A DNA stretch of 64,000 nucleotides from Pseudomonas sp. FeN3W (GCA_030263805.2 CP136010.1:3425001-3489000), one strand, 5' to 3'. Positions 1 through 8,904 are shown, counted from the stretch's first letter. Made by a program: numbers and translations. Notes: generated from the letters alone by a model not told the origin.

Positions 1-23
1 GGTAGACTCCGCCGCTTTCGAAT

Positions 24-1781
24 ATGCCAGGCAGTACCGAATCCATGCGTAATGTTCGCGAAAACAGCCTGAAGACCGCGCTCAAAGCGTGCAAGGGCAG
101 TTTCCTCTCGGTCGGCTTCTTCAGCTTCTTCGTCAATGCCCTGATGCTGGTGCCGTCGTTCTACATGCTGCAGGTCTATGGTCGTGTCGTGACCAGCGGC
201 AGCATCCCGACGCTGGTGATGCTCACGCTCATCATGACCATTCTGATGGGCACCATGGGCTCGCTGGAGTGGGTGCGTTCGCGCATCATGGTGCGCCTGA
301 GCACCCGGCTGGATGTCTTGCTGAGTCGTGACGTCTACCGGGCGAGCTTCAAAAAGGCCCTGGACAGCGGTGGCATGGATGCGTCGGCGCAGCCTCTTAA
401 TGACCTTACTGGGCTGCGCCAGTTCCTCACGGGTAACGGTCTTTTTGCATTTTTCGATACCCCCTGGCTACCGGTCTACATCGGCGTGATGTTCCTCTTT
501 CACCCCTGGTACGGCTGGTTCGCCATCGGCTGCGCCATCGTTCTGCTCATGCTTGCGGTAGTCAACGAAAAGCTGACCGGCAAGGCCATCGCCGATGCCA
601 ACAAGCAGAACATCGCTGCGAACCTGCACACCAACAAGAATCTGCGCAACGCCGAAGTGATCGAATCCATGGGTATGCTGGAAACGCTCATGGGGCGCTG
701 GGGCGAGCGTCAGCGTCAGGTTCTGCTGTTGCAATCGCAGGCTAGCGACAAGGGTGGAATGGTTACCTCGTTCTCCAAGACATTCCGCATGCTGTCGCAG
801 TCGCTCATTCTGGGCATTGGTGCCTATCTGGCGGTCAAGCAGGAAATCACTCCCGGCCTGATGATTGCCGGCTCCATTCTCCTCGGTCGGGCGCTGGCGC
901 CGATCGACCTGATGATCGGCAGCTGGAAGGGCTTCATTTCGGCGCGTTCCCAGTACGCACGGCTGAACGAAATCCTCGACGAGCAGCAGGCTGAGCCGCA
1001 ACGCATGTCCTTGCCCGCACCCGAGGGCCATGTGCTGGTAGAAAACCTCATCGTCAGTGCGCCCGGTTCCAAGACGCCGATTCTCAAGAACATCAGCTTC
1101 GCCGTACCGGCAGGCTCGGTAGTGGGTGTCATAGGCCCGAGCGCCTCCGGCAAGTCCACATTGGCCCGCGCCCTGCTTGGCGTCTGGGCGCCGCAGCATG
1201 GTGTGGTGCGGCTCGATGGCGCGGATATCAACAATTGGGACAAGCGCGAGCTGGGCCCCTACGTCGGTTATCTGCCGCAGGACATCGAACTGTTCGAAGG
1301 CAGCATCAGCGAAAACATCGCCCGCTTCCGCGAAATAGAGCCGGACAAGGTCATCCAGGCAGCCAAGGCTGCCGGCGTGCACGAGATGATCCTGCAACTG
1401 CCTGAAGGCTATGACACGGTGATCGGCTCGGACGGCGTCAACCTGTCCGGTGGCCAGCGCCAGCGCGTCGGCTTGGCGCGGGCGATCTACGGCAGCCCTC
1501 GGCTGATTATCCTTGACGAGCCCAACTCCAACCTCGACGAGGTCGGAGAGCGCGCACTGGCCATGGCCATCCAGCAGCTAAAGGCCAGTGGCGCCACGGT
1601 GTTCATCATTACCCACCGCACCAGCATCCTGGCCCAGCTTGATCGCCTGCTGGTTATGAGCAACGGAGCAATCGGCCTGTATGGGCCGCGCGACAAGGTC
1701 ATGGCCGAACTCAACAAGCAACAAGCCAGCGCCCAGAAGATTGCCCAGGTAACGCCTGGGCAATCTGCGGCACGCTCGTAA
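24..1781 (+). CDS. Type I secretion ABC transporter (PrtD/AprD/RsaD family)
   Basis: Inner-membrane permease/ATPase that powers one-step export of a protein substrate across both membranes. The N-terminal half carries the exporter transmembrane domain (hydrophobic segments near residues 28-48, 61-80, 146-180 and 258-290). The C-terminal half is a complete ATPase: Walker A GPSASGKST 371-379, Q-loop Gln419, signature LSGGQRQ 474-480, Walker B LIILDEP 494-500, and H-loop His531. There is no N-terminal C39 peptidase domain, so substrates should be uncleaved proteins with C-terminal signals. It heads an operon with the adaptor (11-base gap), a TolC-like protein and gmd. The start is uncertain because the window begins just upstream; Met8 at 45 is an alternative. 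The likely substrate is the DUF4214 protein at 7043. Confidence 0.93.
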   Translation: MPGSTESMRNVRENSLKTALKACKGSFLSVGFFSFFVNALMLVPSFYMLQVYGRVVTSGSIPTLVMLTLIMTILMGTMGSLEWVRSRIMVRLSTRLDVLLSRDVYRASFKKALDSGGMDASAQPLNDLTGLRQFLTGNGLFAFFDTPWLPVYIGVMFLFHPWYGWFAIGCAIVLLMLAVVNEKLTGKAIADANKQNIAANLHTNKNLRNAEVIESMGMLETLMGRWGERQRQVLLLQSQASDKGGMVTSFSKTFRMLSQSLILGIGAYLAVKQEITPGLMIAGSILLGRALAPIDLMIGSWKGFISARSQYARLNEILDEQQAEPQRMSLPAPEGHVLVENLIVSAPGSKTPILKNISFAVPAGSVVGVIGPSASGKSTLARALLGVWAPQHGVVRLDGADINNWDKRELGPYVGYLPQDIELFEGSISENIARFREIEPDKVIQAAKAAGVHEMILQLPEGYDTVIGSDGVNLSGGQRQRVGLARAIYGSPRLIILDEPNSNLDEVGERALAMAIQQLKASGATVFIITHRTSILAQLDRLLVMSNGAIGLYGPRDKVMAELNKQQASAQKIAQVTPGQSAARS

Positions 1782-1792
1782 CCGAGACCATC

Positions 1793-3115
1793 ATGACCAG
1801 CATGAACAATGCCATCGAAGATCGCCTTGCCAGCCTGCCGGCGTCGGACCGCAAGGCTCGCCTGATCGGTTTTGCCATCGTTTTCGTGACGTTTGGGCTC
1901 TTTGGTGCCTGGGCCACCTTCGCCCCTTTAGGCAGCGCCGCACTGGCGCCCGGTGTAGTGACCGTGCAGTCCTATCGCAAGACCATCCAGCACTTGGAAG
2001 GCGGCATCGTCAAGGAACTGCATGCCCGTGACGGAGACGTCGTGGCTGCAGGCGATCCGCTGATCGTGCTTGACGACACCCAGGTCCGTGCCGAATACGG
2101 CATGACGCTCAGCCAGCTGGTGGCTGCCCAGGCCATGGAAGCGCGGCTGCAGGCCGAGCGCGACGGGCGGGAGCAGATCGACTTCAGCGCAATGATCGAA
2201 ACCAGCAGCCATCGCGCGATCGAGGCCCAGGACGGGGAAACCCAGGTGTTCAATGCCCGTCGTGGTTCCCGGCTTGGAGAAGTCGCGGTTCTGCAGAAGC
2301 GTGTCGGACAGCTGCAGGAGCAGATTTCTGGCTTGCAATCAATGGTCGCTACCAAGCGCAATCTGGAAAAGTCCTACCGCGATGAAATTGGCGAACTGAC
2401 GGAGCTCTTGGCAGAGGGTTATGTCGACAAGCAGCGCCTGCTCGAACAGCAGCGCCGCCTCGACATGCTCAAGGCCGAGATTGCCGACCATCAGTCCGAA
2501 GTCACCAAGACCCGGTTGCAGATCAGTGAGACCGAGCTGCAGATACTCCAGCTGAATAAGGACTTCAATTCGGAGGTGGTGTCGCAGCTCTCCGAGGTGC
2601 AGACAAAGGTGTTCGACCTGCAGGAGCGCAAGGCCGCGCTGGAAGATCGCCTGAGCCGCATCGTCATCCGTGCCCCCGAAGACGGCATGATCCTGGGCAT
2701 GAAGGTCCACACGATCGGAGGTGTCGTCAGCCCGGCCACGCCGTTGCTCGATATCGTGCCCTCGGTGTCCGACCTTATCGTCGAGGCTCAGGTGTCGCCT
2801 ATCGATATTGACCGTGTAAGCGTGGGCAAGCCCGCCGATATCCGCTTCAGTGCCTTCAAGAGTTCGACCACTCCGGTGATCAAGGGTGTTGTCCGGCATG
2901 TATCGGCGGACCGCCTGATCAATGAGGAAACGGGCATGCCCTACTACCTGGCGCGCGTCGCGCTGACCGAAGAGGGCGCGCGGGCGCTGGGCTCGCTCAC
3001 GCTCCAGCCGGGCATGCCCGCGGAGGTGCTGATCAATACCGGCAACCGGACGATGTTGCAGTATCTGATGCAGCCCGCGACCGATGCCTTTGCCAGATCA
3101 TTGATCGAGGACTGA
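1793..3115 (+). CDS. HlyD-family type I secretion periplasmic adaptor (PrtE/AprE/RsaE family)
   Basis: Membrane fusion protein that links the inner-membrane ABC transporter to the outer-membrane channel. It has a cytoplasmic N-terminus, one transmembrane helix at about residues 24-45, and a split lipoyl/biotinyl-like domain beginning with TIQHLEGGIV (64-73). A long Gln/Glu/Leu-rich coiled coil runs from about 100 to 285, and a beta-barrel region to the C-terminus carries the typical LQPGMPAEVLI motif. The 440-residue length is usual for the PrtE group. It lies 11 bases after the ABC transporter, and its stop shares one base with the start of the TolC-like gene, so the three should be translated together. 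Confidence 0.93.
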   Translation: MTSMNNAIEDRLASLPASDRKARLIGFAIVFVTFGLFGAWATFAPLGSAALAPGVVTVQSYRKTIQHLEGGIVKELHARDGDVVAAGDPLIVLDDTQVRAEYGMTLSQLVAAQAMEARLQAERDGREQIDFSAMIETSSHRAIEAQDGETQVFNARRGSRLGEVAVLQKRVGQLQEQISGLQSMVATKRNLEKSYRDEIGELTELLAEGYVDKQRLLEQQRRLDMLKAEIADHQSEVTKTRLQISETELQILQLNKDFNSEVVSQLSEVQTKVFDLQERKAALEDRLSRIVIRAPEDGMILGMKVHTIGGVVSPATPLLDIVPSVSDLIVEAQVSPIDIDRVSVGKPADIRFSAFKSSTTPVIKGVVRHVSADRLINEETGMPYYLARVALTEEGARALGSLTLQPGMPAEVLINTGNRTMLQYLMQPATDAFARSLIED

Positions 3116-4518
3116 TGGTGCGCTGCTTCGCTTCTCTTTGCTTCAGCCTGTTCTTCGGCCTCGTTCATGCCCAGGCCGCCGAAACACCGGCGGCGCCGCC
3201 GGGCGAGGTTACGGCCTCGAACTACTCGGCCAACCTGATGCAACTCTATCGCGAGTCCCGCCTCGAGGATCCGCGTGTGCTCGCCGCCTACGCTCGCGCC
3301 CAGGCTGGCAAGGAGCGCGAGCGCGAAGCTTTCGGCGGACTGCTGCCGCAGGTCACCGCCAGCAGCAGCTTCAACCGCACCAACCGCGACGTGGAAACCT
3401 ACACCGAGAGCTTCAACAACGAACGCTACGCCCTCTCGCTGAGCCAGCACTTGTATAACAAGCAGGCCTGGGAGAATTACCAGGAGTTCAAGGCCCGGGC
3501 GCGGCAGGGCGAGTACGAAGCGGAAGATGCGCAGGCGGAGGCGACCGTTGACCTGGCTCAGCGCTATTTTGTTGCCCTGGCGTCGGACGACGAACTGGAG
3601 CTGGTGCTGGCCGAGCGCCGTGCCACGCAGAAGAATCTCGACCGCGTTGAGGCAATGTACGAGCGACAGCTCGCCATGGTGACCGACGTACTCGATTTGC
3701 GGGCGCGCGTCGATGCATTGGCTGCGCAGGAGGTCGAGGCGCGCAATCAGGTACGCGTCAGCCGCGAGGAGTTGTCCGAAATCATCGGTCGCCCCGTGAC
3801 CGAGCGCCTCAGTCGTATACGCGAGGACATCGAGCTGCAGGTGCCGGGCGAAAGCGTCAGCGTCTGGGTCGAACGTGCTGTCGCCGCGAACCCTGCGCTC
3901 AAGGCCCAGGAGCAGGCTCTGGCGGCTGCCGAGGCCGCCCTTCGTGAAGGGCGGGGTGGGCATTACCCTTCGGTAAGTCTCAACCTCAGCGCTCAGCGCA
4001 GTGATGTCGGTTACGACAATACCCTTGCGCCTCGCTCGGATAGCTATGTCGCCAGCCTTGGCGTGCAGATCCCGATCTACAGTGGCGGCTCCACCTCGGC
4101 CCGTAGCCGCGCGCTCTACAACGACCGGCTTTCGACCGAGCAGCAGATGGAAGCGGTGCGGCGAGAAGTTGTCAAGGAAACAACCAGCGCCTACCTGACC
4201 GCCCAATCCAGCGTGGAAAGGATCCGTGCCTCACGTAATGCGCTGGAGTCGGCAGAGCGGTCCAGCGTGGCTGCCGAGCGCGGCTTCGAGTTCGGCGTCG
4301 TCAACGCGGTTGATGTGCTGACTGCGGTACAGAATGAATACAAGGCTCGGCGTGATCTGCTCAAGGCTCAGTACGATTTCATCACCAACCTTCTGGTGTT
4401 GAATCGTTGGGCCGGCGGCTTGTCCGAGCAGAGCGTTGCCAACGTTAATCTCTGGTTGGCTCGTGGCGAATCTGCACGGGCTTTGGAAGAAAAACAACGG
4501 AATGAGCATGAACAGTAA
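3115..4518 (+). CDS. TolC-family outer membrane channel of type I secretion (PrtF/AprF/RsaF type)
   Basis: Outer-membrane exit duct of the secretion system. An N-terminal signal peptide is visible (hydrophobic core 4-17, AQA cleavage site at 19-21). The mature protein shows the duplicated TolC layout of helical coiled coils and beta-strand segments, such as HYPSVSLNLSAQ and the GVVNAVDVLTAVQNEY motif near the C-terminus. The 467-residue length fits the family. It overlaps the adaptor by one base. Its last 17 bases overlap the preferred start of gmd at 4502, which joins protein secretion and nucleotide-sugar synthesis in one transcript. A dedicated TolC inside the operon suggests a specialised exporter. 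Confidence 0.92.
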   Translation: MVRCFASLCFSLFFGLVHAQAAETPAAPPGEVTASNYSANLMQLYRESRLEDPRVLAAYARAQAGKEREREAFGGLLPQVTASSSFNRTNRDVETYTESFNNERYALSLSQHLYNKQAWENYQEFKARARQGEYEAEDAQAEATVDLAQRYFVALASDDELELVLAERRATQKNLDRVEAMYERQLAMVTDVLDLRARVDALAAQEVEARNQVRVSREELSEIIGRPVTERLSRIREDIELQVPGESVSVWVERAVAANPALKAQEQALAAAEAALREGRGGHYPSVSLNLSAQRSDVGYDNTLAPRSDSYVASLGVQIPIYSGGSTSARSRALYNDRLSTEQQMEAVRREVVKETTSAYLTAQSSVERIRASRNALESAERSSVAAERGFEFGVVNAVDVLTAVQNEYKARRDLLKAQYDFITNLLVLNRWAGGLSEQSVANVNLWLARGESARALEEKQRNEHEQ

Positions 4519-5548
4519 AACCGCGATCATCACCGGCGTCACCGGCCAGGACGGCGCCTACCTGACCGAACTGCTGCTGAACAAGGGCTACAAGGTCTAC
4601 GGCACCTATCGCCGGACCAGCTCGGTCAACTTCTGGCGACTTGAGGAGGTCGGCGTGCTCGAGCACCCCTCACTGGAGCTGGTCGAGCATGACCTGACGG
4701 ACCTGTCATCGAGCATCCGCCTGATGCAGCGCGCGCAGCCCTCCGAGGTCTACAACCTTGCCGCACAAAGTTTCGTCGGCGTGTCCTTCGATCAGCCGAT
4801 CACCACCGCTGAAATTACCGGTGTTGGCGCGGTGAACCTGCTCGAGGCTATCCGTATCGTCAACCCGGCGATTCGTTACTACCAGGCCTCGACCTCTGAG
4901 ATGTTCGGCAAGGTTCAGCAGATACCGCAGACCGAAGCCACTCCTTTCTATCCGCGCAGCCCCTATGGTGTGGCCAAGCTGTATGCCCACTGGATGACGG
5001 TCAATTACCGTGAGTCCTACGGCATATTCGGCGCGAGCGGCATTCTCTTCAACCACGAGTCTCCACTGCGCGGTAAGGAATTCGTGACGCGCAAGATCAC
5101 CGACGCCGCTGCGCGTATCTCGCTCGGGAAACAGGATTGCCTGCAGCTCGGCAATCTCGATGCCAAGCGCGACTGGGGATTCGCCAAGGAATATGTCGAG
5201 GGCATGTGGCGCATGCTGCAGGTCGATACGCCAGATACCTTCGTGCTGGCCACCAACCGCACCGAGACCGTGCGCGACTTCGTTTCGCTGGCATTCAAGG
5301 CCGTGGATATCCAGCTCGACTGGCAGGGGGCCGCGGAGGGCGAGCGCGGGATTGACAGTCGTACCGGCAAGACCCTCGTTGAGGTCAACCCGCGCTTCTA
5401 TCGCCCGGCTGAAGTGGACCTGCTCATTGGCAATCCTGAAAAGGCCAGGGCAGCCCTGGGTTGGGAGCCGAAGACCACGCTTGAAGAGCTTTGCCAGTTG
5501 ATGGTCGACGCCGATCTGCAGCGCGTGCAAAACGGTAAGTCATTCTAA
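4502..5548 (+). CDS. gmd: GDP-mannose 4,6-dehydratase
   Basis: Converts GDP-D-mannose to GDP-4-dehydro-6-deoxy-D-mannose, the precursor of GDP-D-rhamnose (via Rmd) and of GDP-fucose or GDP-perosamine. This is an extended SDR fold with TGVTGQDG at 11-18 for the nucleotide, the STSEMFG motif near 130 and the catalytic Tyr155-x3-Lys159 in YPRSPYGVAKLY. I chose ATG 4502 (348 residues); an upstream ATG at 4436 would add 22 residues unlike the family. The start lies inside the end of the TolC-like gene, so translation is probably coupled. Its partner reductase rmd is 15 kb away at 20573-21526, an unusual separation because the two normally adjoin. Confidence 0.95.
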   Translation: MSMNSKTAIITGVTGQDGAYLTELLLNKGYKVYGTYRRTSSVNFWRLEEVGVLEHPSLELVEHDLTDLSSSIRLMQRAQPSEVYNLAAQSFVGVSFDQPITTAEITGVGAVNLLEAIRIVNPAIRYYQASTSEMFGKVQQIPQTEATPFYPRSPYGVAKLYAHWMTVNYRESYGIFGASGILFNHESPLRGKEFVTRKITDAAARISLGKQDCLQLGNLDAKRDWGFAKEYVEGMWRMLQVDTPDTFVLATNRTETVRDFVSLAFKAVDIQLDWQGAAEGERGIDSRTGKTLVEVNPRFYRPAEVDLLIGNPEKARAALGWEPKTTLEELCQLMVDADLQRVQNGKSF

Positions 5549-5570
5549 GTAACCGTACGCTTCGCTTTTT

Positions 5571-5632
5571 ATGGGAGTCGGCCATGTCCGTGGAGGGGCC
5601 ACGTGCTTCGCGGGCACGGCACGCTCCTGCGG
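5571..5632. repeat. REP-like inverted pair (left bracket of accessory block)
   Basis: Two diverged copies of a palindromic element lie here: 5571-5594 reads like GGAGTCGGCCATGTCCGTG and 5608-5632 reads like CGCGGGCACGGCACGCTCC in the opposite sense. They match the better-preserved copies at 12044-12236, which contain GGGCATGGCCCGCTCC. Such intergenic palindromes are typical Pseudomonas REP/BIME sequences. This pair lies just after gmd and may protect or end its transcript. Confidence 0.6.
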
Positions 5633-5766
5633 TGGCTACGCGCTTTGCTTTTATGTGAATGAGGGTGGGGTGGCGGTATGGTTCCGAGCGTCATCCGGAG
5701 CGACCAATTGTCGTAATGGATGCCGGGGCTGGTTGTCGCCGCTTGCCAATGGCCGAAGGGGGAGTG

Positions 5767-6765
5767 ATGGGGCTGCTGCGTTTTTTATTGGCCAGCCTGG
5801 TGCTTGTCAGCCATATGGGCATTACCGTTGCGGGCGTCAATCCCGGTGTCGTGGCCGTCATCGTCTTTTATATGCTTGCGGGCCACGTGGTGGCCTCGTT
5901 GTGGCGCCGCCGCCCTGAAGGTGGCTGGCTGTCCGGCGCGCTCTGGTTCTGGCATGACCGGGCCTGGCGCATTCTACCCTTGTACTTCGCCTGCCTGATC
6001 TTCGCCATAGTGGTCTGGTGGCTCGGCGCACAATCCTATTTCCTGTCACGCGAGCCGCAGTTGCAGGATTGGCTGGCGAATCTGCTGATCATTCCGCTCA
6101 ACTACTATATGTATGGCGGGCAGGACACCTTTACCCTGCTCCCGCCAGCCTGGTCGCTGGCCGCTGAATTGCAGTTCTATCTGCTGGTGCCCTTTCTACT
6201 GTGCCGCTCGCGCTGGGCTGTCATCGCTGCCATGGCCAGTTTCCTGGTCTTCCTGTGCGCGCAAATCGGCTGGCTGCACACCGATGTCTTTGGCTATCGC
6301 CTACTGGCCGGGGTTGGCTTCATCTTCCTGGCCGGCACCCTCCTGAGCAACCCCGCCACATGGGCGCGCCGCCTGCTGCTGGTGCTCTGGCTGGGAAGCA
6401 GCCTGTATGCCGTCTGGCTGCTCACGTTCGGCCAGCATGTGCCGCACAACATAGAGGTAGCGCTCGGGCTGGCGTTCGGGTTGCCTATTCTTGTGCTGCT
6501 TCAGCGCTATCGCTTCACAGGTCGCTTTCAATCGCTGCAGCGGGCAGCCGGCAATCTGTCCTATGGCCTGTTCTTGCTGCACTTTCCGGTCATCTGGTTG
6601 CTGGAGCTGGCTGGCTGGAGTGGTCCCGGGGCGGTTTGGGCTGTGTGGTTGATCAGCGCACTGCTGGCCGGGCTAGGCCATTACGGGCTGGAGCTGCCCT
6701 TGTGGAAACGTTTCAGAAAGCAGCTGCCGGCACAAGCGCAGCCCAAGGGCGCCATTGCCGGCTGA
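5767..6765 (+). CDS. Acyltransferase-3 family membrane protein
   Basis: Predicted polytopic inner-membrane O-acyltransferase (acyltransferase-3, OafA-like) that would add acetyl or similar groups to a surface glycan. The 332-residue protein has about ten hydrophobic segments, an early LVLVSHMG motif (His16), and a conserved LSYGLFLLHFPVIW-type C-terminal segment. I chose ATG 5767 because GGGGGAG sits five bases upstream; an in-frame ATG at 5659 adds a polar stretch without family character. It follows gmd in the same direction, across a REP pair. The O-antigen or the neighbouring Gtr-type modification is the likely target, but the substrate cannot be read from sequence. Confidence 0.8.
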   Translation: MGLLRFLLASLVLVSHMGITVAGVNPGVVAVIVFYMLAGHVVASLWRRRPEGGWLSGALWFWHDRAWRILPLYFACLIFAIVVWWLGAQSYFLSREPQLQDWLANLLIIPLNYYMYGGQDTFTLLPPAWSLAAELQFYLLVPFLLCRSRWAVIAAMASFLVFLCAQIGWLHTDVFGYRLLAGVGFIFLAGTLLSNPATWARRLLLVLWLGSSLYAVWLLTFGQHVPHNIEVALGLAFGLPILVLLQRYRFTGRFQSLQRAAGNLSYGLFLLHFPVIWLLELAGWSGPGAVWAVWLISALLAGLGHYGLELPLWKRFRKQLPAQAQPKGAIAG

Positions 6766-6845
6766 GGGCCGTGTGCACCATTCGTCAGGCTGGCTGTAGT
6801 ACTGCCGCAACCTGCCGATAGCACCATGCAACCTGGATATGAATC

Positions 6846-6874
6846 GCCAAAGGTCTACAAGTTCCACCTTTGGC
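6846..6874. terminator. Stem-loop after the acyltransferase gene
   Basis: A perfect 9-bp stem (GCCAAAGGT / ACCTTTGGC) with an 11-base loop lies 80 bases after the acyltransferase stop and before the promoter at 6951. There is only a weak T-rich tail, so it may be an imperfect terminator or an RNA-stabilising hairpin. The rest of 6766-7042 holds no gene I can support. Confidence 0.35.
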
Positions 6875-6950
6875 TTGTCACTTGAAAGGTTTTTCGGCAT
6901 CTTGTCGGCCACGGTGCTTGGCGTGGATGCTTAAGCTGAACCCCTTCGGG

Positions 6951-6979
6951 TTGCTTGCCCGTTATTGTGTCGTCATAAT
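6951..6979 (+). promoter_or_regulatory. Sigma-70-type promoter of the DUF4214 surface-protein gene
   Basis: TTGCTT at 6951-6956 and CATAAT at 6974-6979 are separated by exactly 17 bases. The downstream start codon at 7043 has a perfect AAGGAG ribosome-binding site at 7031-7036, six bases away. The strong promoter, strong RBS and terminator at 8905 suggest an abundant single-gene mRNA. Confidence 0.6.
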
Positions 6980-7042
6980 CGCCCCCGTCTGAGTCGCCCT
7001 CAGGCCAAGCGAACGCTTGCATTAATCCTTAAGGAGTTACAA

Positions 7043-8869
7043 ATGGCCGTTACCGTTCAACAAGAAGTAGCTGCGCTGTACAGTGCGATTTTCAATCGTG
7101 CGCCCGATCAGGAAGGTCTGAACAACTGGGTTAACCTCATTCAGGGCGGTGCCTCCCTGTCCCAGGCTGCTGATGGTTTCGTTCAGCATCCGGTATTCAC
7201 CGAGCTGTACGCTGGCCTGACCAATATTCAGTTCGTTCAGCAGCTGTACATCAACGTGCTGGGCTCCGAGGGCGATGCCAAGGGCATCCAGAACTGGGCC
7301 AACCTGCTGGCCAGCGGCGTGAGCAAGGCTCAGGTCGTGGCTGATTTCGTTCAGGGCGCACTGAGCGTCGATCTGGACGCCATGCTGGCTTCTGGCGAAC
7401 TGACCCAGGCCGAGTACGACGCAGCAGTCGTTCGTCAGGACACCCTGACCAACAAAGCCAACGTCGGCATTTACTTCGCCGAAACCTTCGGCGCTGCCTC
7501 TAACCTGAACCCGGCCACCGACACCAGCACCGTTGCCGGCCTGCAAGCCGATCCGGCCTACCTGGCCTCCCAGGCTGCCATCGCCAACGTCACCGCCGAT
7601 GCTGCCAGCGTTACCGCCGCTCAAGGCCGTATCGACGTAGCTGTTGGCACCGACGATCCGGCTGGTTCGCTGATTGGTCAGAACAGTGCGCTGACTGCTG
7701 CTCTGGTTGATCTGGCTGAAGCGCAGAAGGCTGCAGCTGACTTCCTCGAGGAGAATGAGCTGGCTGACCAAGCAGCAGTTAATACGGCTGTAACTAACGC
7801 ACAGAGTAAGCTGGATACCGAAGTATCGGGGACTAATATTTCTCTTGCTGTTGCTAATGGTTACCTGACCGACCGTAAAGCTGCTGTGGTTACAGCTCAA
7901 AATGACGTAGCTGCCAAGCAGAAGGCTGTTAACGAAGTAGAGGGTGCCGCCGCAGCCATTGCTGCTCGTGATGCGACCGCTATCGCTAAAACAGCTGCAG
8001 ATGCTTCTGCTCTTACTGCCAAGGCTGCTGCAGCCGGTGCGGAAACCAATTTCCTCACGCTGAATAGCACTGTGGGTAGCGTTGGCTATACCGACGGTGT
8101 TGCTGTGACTCCGGCAGCTAAAGCACCTGTGGTCACGGTGGGTACTGAGGTTACCACTGGCGCAGGTACAGACGTCATTACGTTCGACGCTGATGGCAAG
8201 AACTTGATCATCGTCGAAGCCTACAAAGAAGTTGCCGGTGTTAATGAACTGCTGGCTGCAGTCAAAGCCGACCAGGCGGCGGTAGCTGCTGCTGCTAAAG
8301 CCACAACAGATGCCAGTAACGCTGCTAATGCAGTTACAAGCAACACCAAAATCAATGCTGTTGATGTTGCTTTGACTGCAGCCAAAGGCACCCTAAAAAA
8401 CGCCAATGATGAAGTCACTGAGCTTACAACTGCTATCAATGAACTTGAAGCTGCATTGAAAGTGCAGGCTGACTACAAAGGTTTGACTGATGCGATTGAA
8501 AGTGCTGTTGAGGCCGTAGAGGCTCTGGGTGTGACGATTGTTACTGGTACAGGCACTGCGGAAGACGATCTTTTCCTAGCCTCCGATGCCGCCAATGCCT
8601 CAATCGGCAGCTTCGGTACTGCCGGTAACGATCTGCTCTTTATCGGCACCGAGTACAAGGCCGGCACTGGTGACTACTCTAAGCTTGAAGGTGACGCTAA
8701 CGCATTGGAGGTGTTCATCATTCAGGGTGCTACTGGCGCTGAGATCCAAATCGAAACTGAAACTTTTGCCAGCAATGCTACTGGCCAGGCGGATGTCACT
8801 ACCATCACCCTGACTGGCGTCAACGCTGCGGACCTGGTCTTCGAAAACGGCTTCGTCAGCTTCGCCTAA
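7043..8869 (+). CDS. Secreted DUF4214 / S-layer-like protein, probable type I secretion substrate
   Basis: 608 residues, no N-terminal signal peptide and no cysteine at all, as is usual for type I substrates. Residues 8-105 contain two DUF4214-like repeats (ALYSAIFNRAPDQEGLNNWV; QLYINVLGSEGDAKGIQNW). Residues about 180-495 are Ala-rich and mostly predicted coiled coil, with less GC-rich codons than the ends. Residues about 500-540 hold degenerate Gly/Asp motifs (TGTGTAEDDLF, GTAGNDLLFIG) rather than full RTX nonapeptides. The C-terminus TITLTGVNAADLVFENGFV-S-F-A resembles type I export signals of S-layer proteins. An upstream in-frame start at 6965 lies before the promoter's -10 and is rejected. 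The adjacent secretion operon is the likely exporter; surface attachment is inference. Confidence 0.8.
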   Translation: MAVTVQQEVAALYSAIFNRAPDQEGLNNWVNLIQGGASLSQAADGFVQHPVFTELYAGLTNIQFVQQLYINVLGSEGDAKGIQNWANLLASGVSKAQVVADFVQGALSVDLDAMLASGELTQAEYDAAVVRQDTLTNKANVGIYFAETFGAASNLNPATDTSTVAGLQADPAYLASQAAIANVTADAASVTAAQGRIDVAVGTDDPAGSLIGQNSALTAALVDLAEAQKAAADFLEENELADQAAVNTAVTNAQSKLDTEVSGTNISLAVANGYLTDRKAAVVTAQNDVAAKQKAVNEVEGAAAAIAARDATAIAKTAADASALTAKAAAAGAETNFLTLNSTVGSVGYTDGVAVTPAAKAPVVTVGTEVTTGAGTDVITFDADGKNLIIVEAYKEVAGVNELLAAVKADQAAVAAAAKATTDASNAANAVTSNTKINAVDVALTAAKGTLKNANDEVTELTTAINELEAALKVQADYKGLTDAIESAVEAVEALGVTIVTGTGTAEDDLFLASDAANASIGSFGTAGNDLLFIGTEYKAGTGDYSKLEGDANALEVFIIQGATGAEIQIETETFASNATGQADVTTITLTGVNAADLVFENGFVSFA

Positions 8870-8904
8870 GTTCTACGCTGGCCTTCGGGTCAGCTTGAGC
8901 TGAT

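Noticed and set aside
2944..4206. 420-codon open frame antisense to the TolC-like gene
   Set aside because: GC-rich shadow; low-complexity Arg/Leu/Gly composition and no domain, while the sense frame has a signal peptide and TolC repeats.
7043..8869. Classic RTX toxin
   Set aside because: No run of GGxGxDxUx nonapeptides is present, only two degenerate Gly/Asp stretches, and no enzymatic domain is recognisable.
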